DNA from: Rhodamnia argentea
Lineage: Eukaryota > Streptophyta > Magnoliopsida > Myrtales > Myrtaceae
Assembly: GCF_020921035.1 (NCBI RefSeq)
Contig: NC_063153.1
Coordinates: 11,098,001-11,162,000 of the forward strand
Direction: 5' to 3'
Length of the DNA: 64,000 nucleotides
Shown: piece after piece, positions 58,507 through 64,000 of the stretch
Numbering within the stretch: the stretch's first letter is position 1
How the letters are laid out: the number at the start of each line of letters is the position of its first letter
The notes under the pieces: model-generated
Databases searched by the model: none
What the model was told of the DNA's origin: nothing
The model's input: only the letters and a program-made list of their open reading frames with translations
Program-made: the position numbers and the translations under genes

Positions 58507-59896
58507 TTTAAAAGTGAATTGACACTTGTACAATAGGTTTACGATGTAGACATTTTCCATGTGAGAATGACTTGAATGCAACTACATTCATATTCTACAA
58601 TTAGGCTGCGTTTGATCGTCCGTATAAAACTCGGGATATGATATGTTTTATCCTATCCCGTGTTTGGTAGGTGTCCCGGATAATATAATGTCGGATATAG
58701 TGGGGATATAACCCGGATAAAAAAATCCTAGGGGAGGGGGTAGGATAAGGTCGGATAAGATTTCTCTTATCCGTCATATAAAAGCTAACTTTCTTGTCTC
58801 ATTTGTTTCTATTTTCATTTTATTTATTTGTTTTGCAAAGAGGTTTGAAAATCTAATAAAATGTGTACATTTTCAAGTTTTTTTTTTTTTTTTTGTGTAT
58901 GAGAACATTATTTTTATAGTAATAAAATCGAAATATTTCATAGCATCACATAGGGCATATATGTCATTTATATTGATATACGGTTTCTACCAAATGCAGG
59001 ATATGATAGGATATGAGAATATCCGACTTTAAATCCGTAGTTCACCAAATGATGGATAGGATATGGCCAAATCCCTAGATTTCTTATCATATCCTATCCA
59101 ATCCTATCCCGACCAGAAATCCCAACGACCAAACGCAGCCTTAGTGTTTTGTCTTAAATTCAGGGGTGATGTTCAATTGTTTTAGCAGTTAAATGTTCAC
59201 ATCATGTGCCCCAAAAAGGACTCACCTCTTGCATTTTTCCACTTTGTATTTATTGCAGATCAGTGCGTCCATCTTCAATCCTAGTACGAACATCGACGAA
59301 GGAGTGGTTCATGTCATTATAGTGTCACATTCCAACCCAGAGAGATCGACCTACCGGCGTTGCATTTATAAAAAGTGACTAATATTATTGGAATTTAAGT
59401 CTTAATTACGACTCCATTTATATATCAAAAAAGGATTACAATCGAAAATATTTTTTTCTAAAATAATTCCATATTTCGCTTATAAAAATGAATGAATGAA
59501 AAATATTTTCATCGTTTACAAAAATTTTCAGTTATAAAGTGTCGTCGACAATGATAAGATTTTTATTAACTAATTATTTTACTATAATGCTTATTATCTT
59601 GACAATAATTAGTTACATAACTTTAAAGAATGAAATGATGTAGCATATTGGAATTACAAACCTTCCTATTTGATTTCAATGATTCGGATTCCAAAATCCA
59701 AAGTATAGACTTTCTTATCATCGATTACGTTTTTCGAATGAGTAAGCCTACAATAGGTATGTAAGTCTTGACCGACGAAATTCTTAATTGATCTTAAGAA
59801 TCGGATAAACCGTGAGTCAAAAAACCAAAAGATAACTCAAGCATTAAATCTCTTTTTTGTACTCAAAGATATAAACAATCTGGTAGATTTCCTGTG
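58507..59896. repeat. Tandem duplication, copy 2 (contains a MITE)
   Basis: The second copy begins exactly where copy 1 ends, at TTTAAAAGTGAATTGACAC, and ends near GTAGATTTCCTGTG (59896). Removing the 540-bp MITE plus target duplication leaves about 850 bp, close to copy 1. Divergence is modest (several per cent by eye), including a small difference near 59290 (CATCGACGAAGG). Confidence 0.85.
58604..59140. mobile_element. PIF/Harbinger-like MITE with TTA target duplication
   Basis: Terminal inverted repeats GGCTGCGTTTGATCGTC and GACCAAACGCAGCC, flanked by TTA on both sides (58601-58603 and 59141-59143). 537 bp, AT-rich, with many GGATA/TATCC blocks and no transposase. The paralogous copy at 57685-58506 lacks it and keeps a single TTA, so insertion boundaries are exact. 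A TTA duplication with such termini is typical of Tourist/Harbinger MITEs. Confidence 0.88.
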
Positions 59897-59934
59897 TTTA
59901 CTTCTGCAGATAAATCTCTTGTTGGCACCATAGG

Positions 59935-60255
59935 AATGCTGTCCAATCAATCCTAAACATATTATATGGATGCCAATTCAGTCTTAAATAATTCAATTTT
60001 TTTTTTCATTTTAGTCCTAAACCTTTGGCTAAAATTCTAATCTAATCTTTCAGGATAATTTATGTCGGCAATCCCTGGCAAAGCGATGTGCCACGTAGGA
60101 TCATTACGTCAATGATTTCAAGCGAAAATTGAATAGAAAGACTAGGTTGAAATTTCGTGCAAATGTTTAGGACTGAATTGGCAATGAAAAAAAGTCTAGA
60201 ATCGAATTAGCATCCGTATAAATCGGCTATGACTTATCGGGTAATTTTCACGGCA
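59935..60255. mobile_element. Foldback element, family C
   Basis: The left arm (CCAATCAATCCTAAACATAT, then GGATGCCAATTCAGTC) is inverted at the right (GAATTAGCATCCGTATAAAT). Inner TCCTAAACCTTTGGCTAAAA opposes CGTGCAAATGTTTAGGACTG. TGCCACGTAGGA is at 60089-60100. Ends approximate. Confidence 0.55.
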
Positions 60256-60604
60256 CGATTGGCATGACAAAAATAATAATAATAAATCTGGCTTCCACAG
60301 ATGGAAAATAAGAGATTGGCAAGGAAAAGATGCCAGACCTTAATGATAGAGAATCAATAATTGGAGGGATTTTACGAAAATCCCAAGAATTTCGGAGCAA
60401 GTTTGCGGACAATTAGCTGTGGTGCCCAGCCTCAAGAATTAGTACAAAAGCAAGCTCAGGACTCGAATAATGCGCGCGCACTCGACCAAATCGTGAGATC
60501 TTACTTAATTTGTCCAAGTCTTTCCAATCGCTTTCTCTAATTTGCCAGACTTCCGCTCTCGCGAGCTTGTTTTAAACTTGTGCTTTCGATTTTAACTCAA
60601 AGTT

Positions 60605-60830
60605 ACCCGTATGGAAAATAAATAATTTGAAAAATATCTTTTTAAGAATAATTAGTTATATCATTTGAGATAATCAGCTAACAAAAAATATTTTTATTAT
60701 CAACAATAAATAACATTTAAATATTTTCGTGAACAATGAAGATATTTTTGTGAGTTATAAAAGCAATGATTTTTAAGAAATGTTTTTCAAAGCCTAGATT
60801 TTTCACGAAATAAACCACCATTAATTCAAA
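60605..60830. mobile_element. MITE, family F
   Basis: From TATGGAAAATAAATAATTTG to TTTTTCACGAAATAAACC. Shared interior TAGTTATATCATTTGAGAT and TTTTTAAGAAATGTTTTTC blocks. Ends approximate. Confidence 0.5.
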
Positions 60831-60974
60831 TTCAATTCTGAAAATCCTAATTTGTTTTTCATATGTAAACATTGCGAGCTTGATCTTCGTGGGGAAATCT
60901 TCCTTGAGAGGGCTCACATCTATGTGGCAAATTTTTAGGAAACCACTCTTTATTTTTCATATCAAGCAATCTCA

Positions 60975-61300
60975 TAAGATTGAAGGGATGTATCGCAAAC
61001 CGATTCGGAATAATCGTACGGATAATAGAAGAAAAATAGACGACGCACGGTTTATCCAGGTTCACCCCATAATAGGGTTACGTTCCGCAAAGAGATTTCA
61101 CTATAATTTTAGGTTTACAGCCGCACAACTCGTTTCAATGATTAGCAAAAAACGAGCAAATATATACATGCCCTAAACGGGCTCAAAACCTAATCTATCT
61201 GAAACCCCTTTAATCCCTCAACAAATGGGCTAACTTAGACAAAAGCCCAAACTCGTTGAGGTTTCGGGGACGCTGCGCCCGAACACCCGCCCGCTCACCG
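60975..61300 (-). repeat. Probable LTR fragment, minus orientation
   Basis: On the minus strand the order TAGTGAAATCTCTTTGCGGA, then ACGTAACCCTATTATGGGGT, then GAACCTGGATAAACCGTGCG is the familiar R/U5 pattern of many plant LTRs (usually AACGTAACCC..TTGGG.GAACC). No body adjoins. Limits are uncertain. Plus frames crossing it are not genes. Confidence 0.45.
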
Positions 61301-62510
61301 GCGAGCGGGGCAACCGTCCACTCACCGGTGAGAGGAACCCCCGCCCACTAACCGAGCGGCGGGACAACCGTGTTGAGGGCGCCGTCCTCGAACCCCCGCA
61401 TCCCATGCGCAGAGGTCACATATTGTCGGATCATATTTCAGTTTTCCTAAGCTCATGTGAGGGTGCCCGGTGTGAGAAACAAGGGTCCCCGAAGTATTCG
61501 CCAACTCCAACAAAGATTAGTGTTATCATTATCGTAATTACAGCAGTTATGATTATTGTATTCTTCAAAGGACACTGATTAAGAACAATATTTAATGAGA
61601 TGCTTCCCCACCCTCCAAAGCAACTTTACTCAAGTGGATTGATCATTGACTTTGGTGTGAAGTTAATGCAAACAAATGACTGGAGATTAGTTTTTCTAAT
61701 CATGGTTAATCCCACTTGAGTGCCACGTGGCAGAAACCCAGGCGACTGTCGGTGGGGTGGTTCCTTTGCCTTTACGTGCAGCTGTCGGGATTACGCGCAT
61801 AAAGTTTCTTGTTGAGAGAGGATGCCTTTTTACCAGGTTTTATTTACCCTAAGAACCGTTTGGGCATTTAGCTAGTCCCGGGTTTGACTTCTTGTCAACT
61901 AATCTTGTCCTCTAGTGACAAAATTTGATAGAAAGAAATAAAGGGAAAAAAAGATTTACCTTCTTTTAATTTCTTTCGGTAGAGAGGATAGACCATCTTT
62001 CTAGTTTACAATATCCCCAAAGAAATTATATCGTGTAGTGAAAACGGCTCGGTCAAACATATGAAAAGTGCTTAGAGAATTTCAGGAAAGTATAATGTAC
62101 ATGCATAAGTTACTCTCATCAAATTTGACTTTCAAAGACGTATTTCTCATGTCCAAAAAGCAAACGTTGTAATTCTCAACAGGACATATGAACATGACTC
62201 AAAATCCAACATAAATTTATCAAGAAACCTAAATCCGACTCACTTTTTTAAAAGGAACATTTTATAATTACGCTGGCGAATACTAAATAACACGAATAAT
62301 TGTGATAAATATTACACGCAACTACGAGCTGCCGGCACTATCCAAAAGATATGGCCCTAGGATTAAAACATTTTTGTTAATCATTTTCAAAAAAGCAAGG
62401 CATATTGTTCTTGCTAGAAGAAAGATTTAAGAAGAGATGAAAATGAAGAGAGATTCCACACTTGCCATGGCCTAAGAAGCATCTCTTCCTTTCTTTCTCA
62501 CTTCTCACTC
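61301..62510 (+). promoter_or_regulatory. Upstream region of the NHL gene
   Basis: About 1.2 kb without a gene. Three TTGACT W-box cores lie at 61646-61651, 61884-61889 and 62125-62130, and a perfect G-box palindrome is listed separately. WRKY control would suit a defence-type NHL gene. That is inference from motif content only. Confidence 0.35.
61721..61732. promoter_or_regulatory. Perfect 12-bp G-box palindrome
   Basis: TGCCACGTGGCA is an extended, fully palindromic G-box/ABRE about 830 bp upstream of the NHL start codon. Confidence 0.5.
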
Positions 62511-62543
62511 TCCTCCTCCTCCTCCTCCTCCTCCTCCTCCTCT
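62511..62543. repeat. (TCC)10 microsatellite in the NHL leader
   Basis: A pure TCC trinucleotide repeat ends 20 bp before the ATG and sits in the probable 5' UTR. Length variation could affect translation. Confidence 0.9.
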
Positions 62544-62562
62544 CCGTAATCCACCGCCCAAA

Positions 62563-63381
62563 ATGACGGACAGAGTCTACCCAACAGCCAAACCCCCCGC
62601 CGCAGCCGCCACCACCAACGGCGCCGCTGCCACCGCCGCCGCCAACGGTACTCCCACAACCGCCGGCCCCGCCACCACCAAGCCCCAGCTCTACCGCCCG
62701 TATCGCCCGCAGCCCCCCAAGCGCCGCCGCCGCCGCCGTTGCAGCCTCTGCTGCTGCTGCTTCTGGACGATCCTGGTCCTCCTCTTCGTCGCCCTCCTCG
62801 CCGCCATAGCCGGCGCCGCCCTCTACGTCCTCTACCACCCCCACCGCCCCGCCTTCTCCCTATCCTCCCTCCGCACCAGCGCCCTCAACCTCACCACCGC
62901 CCCCGACGGCTCCGCCTCCCGCCTCACCACCCTCTTCAACCTCACCCTCATCTCCAAGAACCCCAACGCCCACACCTTCACCTTCTTCTACGACCCATTC
63001 ACCGTCTCCCTCTCCTCGTCCCCGGGCTCCGTCCCCTTGGCCAACGGCTCGCTCCCTCCGCTCGCGAGCTACCCGAAGAACCAGACGACCCTGAGGACGG
63101 TCGTGTCGGGGAGCTGGGACGACGTTGACGCCGGGTCGGTCGCTTCCCTGAGGTCGGATCTGAGGAGGAAGGGCGGGTTGGCTCTGAAAATCCGGGTGGA
63201 GACGAAGGTGAGGGTGATGGCGGATGGGCGGAAGAGCAAGAAGGTCGGGATCAGAGTCGTTTGCGACGGGGTCAAGGGAGTGGCGCCGCCGGGGGACAAG
63301 AACGCGACGGCCGTCGCTAATGTGGCTGACTCCAAGTGCAAGGTGGATGTCCTGATCAAGATCTGGAGGTTCACTTTCTGA
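62563..63381 (+). CDS. NDR1/HIN1-like (NHL) protein, LEA_2 domain
   Basis: 272 aa, one exon. An Ala/Thr/Pro-rich cytosolic N-terminus (1-50) leads to a polybasic KRRRRRRC stretch, a Cys cluster CSLCCCCFW (60-68) that could be palmitoylated, and one transmembrane helix (about 68-91). The extracytosolic LEA_2 domain follows, with FNLTLISKNPNAHTFTFFYD around 125-145, several N-glycosylation sequons (NLT, NGS, NQT, NAT) and the C-terminal CKVDVLIKIWRFTF. NHL proteins are plasma-membrane proteins, several of them induced in pathogen defence, abiotic stress or senescence. The NHL6-like subgroup is likely, but not assigned without a tree. The coding sequence is strongly GC-rich in its first half compared with the AT-rich surroundings. 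The start is the first ATG after the TCC repeat. Confidence 0.92.
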   Translation: MTDRVYPTAKPPAAAATTNGAAATAAANGTPTTAGPATTKPQLYRPYRPQPPKRRRRRRCSLCCCCFWTILVLLFVALLAAIAGAALYVLYHPHRPAFSLSSLRTSALNLTTAPDGSASRLTTLFNLTLISKNPNAHTFTFFYDPFTVSLSSSPGSVPLANGSLPPLASYPKNQTTLRTVVSGSWDDVDAGSVASLRSDLRRKGGLALKIRVETKVRVMADGRKSKKVGIRVVCDGVKGVAPPGDKNATAVANVADSKCKVDVLIKIWRFTF

Positions 63382-64000
63382 TCTCCGGAATCCAAAATTT
63401 TTACTCTTTTTCCTTTTGTTGTTTTCAGTAAATTTTTTTCAAGAATTACTGAGCATTATCAGCGGATCGAGAAAAGAAAGAGTTTATATTAGTCCATGTG
63501 AGAAAAGAAAGAATTTTATTATCAATTATGTCGGTGCAAGTGAGTATAGTTTTCTTGCAAGTACCGTGTGAAAGGGGGTCATATTGTGTCTTTGCTTTAT
63601 GGATGGAAATTGCTTTAGTAGCCGTTGTTTTAACCCTTTGACCTACAGAAAAAAAGGGGCCCAAAAAAAAAAAAAACAACCGCTTGTATCGACGAACATG
63701 TCGCCCGTTGTTGTGCCGTAGTCGCGACTCGATGTGAGATCAAATGGGACATCATGGGCTTCCAATGATTTGCTAACACTTCAGCAATTATCGTCGGTTG
63801 TTATAATCATGAAGTTTTTCTCGAAACAATTATGAAAGAATGCTATTATTATTGTTATTAGTAATAATAGCGGGAACGAGAACAATGATATTTTAAGTTT
63901 TCACTTTTTGGCTATAGAAAAAAAGAAAAAGAAAGTGCTCATTTGTAGTGGCTACTGCCTAGTAGTAGTTATTGTACATGGTATTTGCTAGGGTTTTGTC
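63382..64000. other. NHL 3' UTR and right flank
   Basis: AT-rich 3' flank with no further gene seen. TATTATTATTGTTATTAGTAA low-complexity sequence lies near 63845. Confidence 0.4.

Noticed and set aside
62377-62844. 155-codon minus-strand Gly/Arg-rich frame
   Set aside because: Complement of the GC-rich NHL 5' half and the TCC repeat.

Overview
The window is nuclear DNA from a flowering plant, most likely a woody eudicot. The evidence is spliced genes with GT..AG introns, a mitochondrial photorespiratory enzyme, a chloroplast-targeted green-lineage protein, plant-only families (LLM-domain GATA, DUF4408/DUF761, NHL) and decayed plant Ty1/copia and Ty3/gypsy elements. A Myrtaceae (Eucalyptus-like) source is my guess from gene and repeat style and was not tested.

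Layout. 0-15 kb is gene-dense. The last exons of an unrecognised plus-strand gene (1-280) converge on three minus-strand genes: an RTE1-HOMOLOG (RTH), CGLD27 (4 exons, 272 aa) and the complete 15-exon glycine decarboxylase P-protein gene (GLDP, 1053 aa). 15-25 kb is repeat-rich, with a foldback element, a decayed copia element of about 4.3 kb and a gypsy integrase remnant. 25.6-27.7 kb holds a three-exon B-class GATA gene. 28-40 kb is essentially gene-free and filled with foldback elements, MITEs and LTR fragments. At 40.0-40.5 kb lies a single-exon gene for a small acidic protein I do not recognise, with a clear TATA box and ACGT-rich promoter. 41-43 kb has two more foldback elements, one carrying a plastid 16S rRNA fragment. 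44.3-47.0 kb is a seven-exon GT31 beta-1,3-galactosyltransferase. 50.0-50.9 kb is a DUF4408/DUF761 protein gene. 51-62 kb is again repeats, including a tandem duplication with a nested Harbinger-like MITE. 62.6-63.4 kb is an NDR1/HIN1-like (LEA_2) membrane protein gene.

Functional themes. The genes do not form an operon-like unit, as expected for a plant chromosome. GLDP (mitochondrial glycine oxidation), CGLD27 (chloroplast) and the GNC/GNL-type GATA factor (chlorophyll and chloroplast development in Arabidopsis) are all photosynthesis-related, which may be coincidence. The DUF4408 protein and the NHL protein belong to families with defence-induced members.

The most unusual content is a dense set of non-autonomous foldback elements. 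They have AT-rich inverted arms built from repeats of about 30 bp, often GC-rich cores, and a shared TGCCACGTAGGA-like motif. All splice sites were placed by eye by joining reading frames across GT/AG boundaries. No alignment or search was run.
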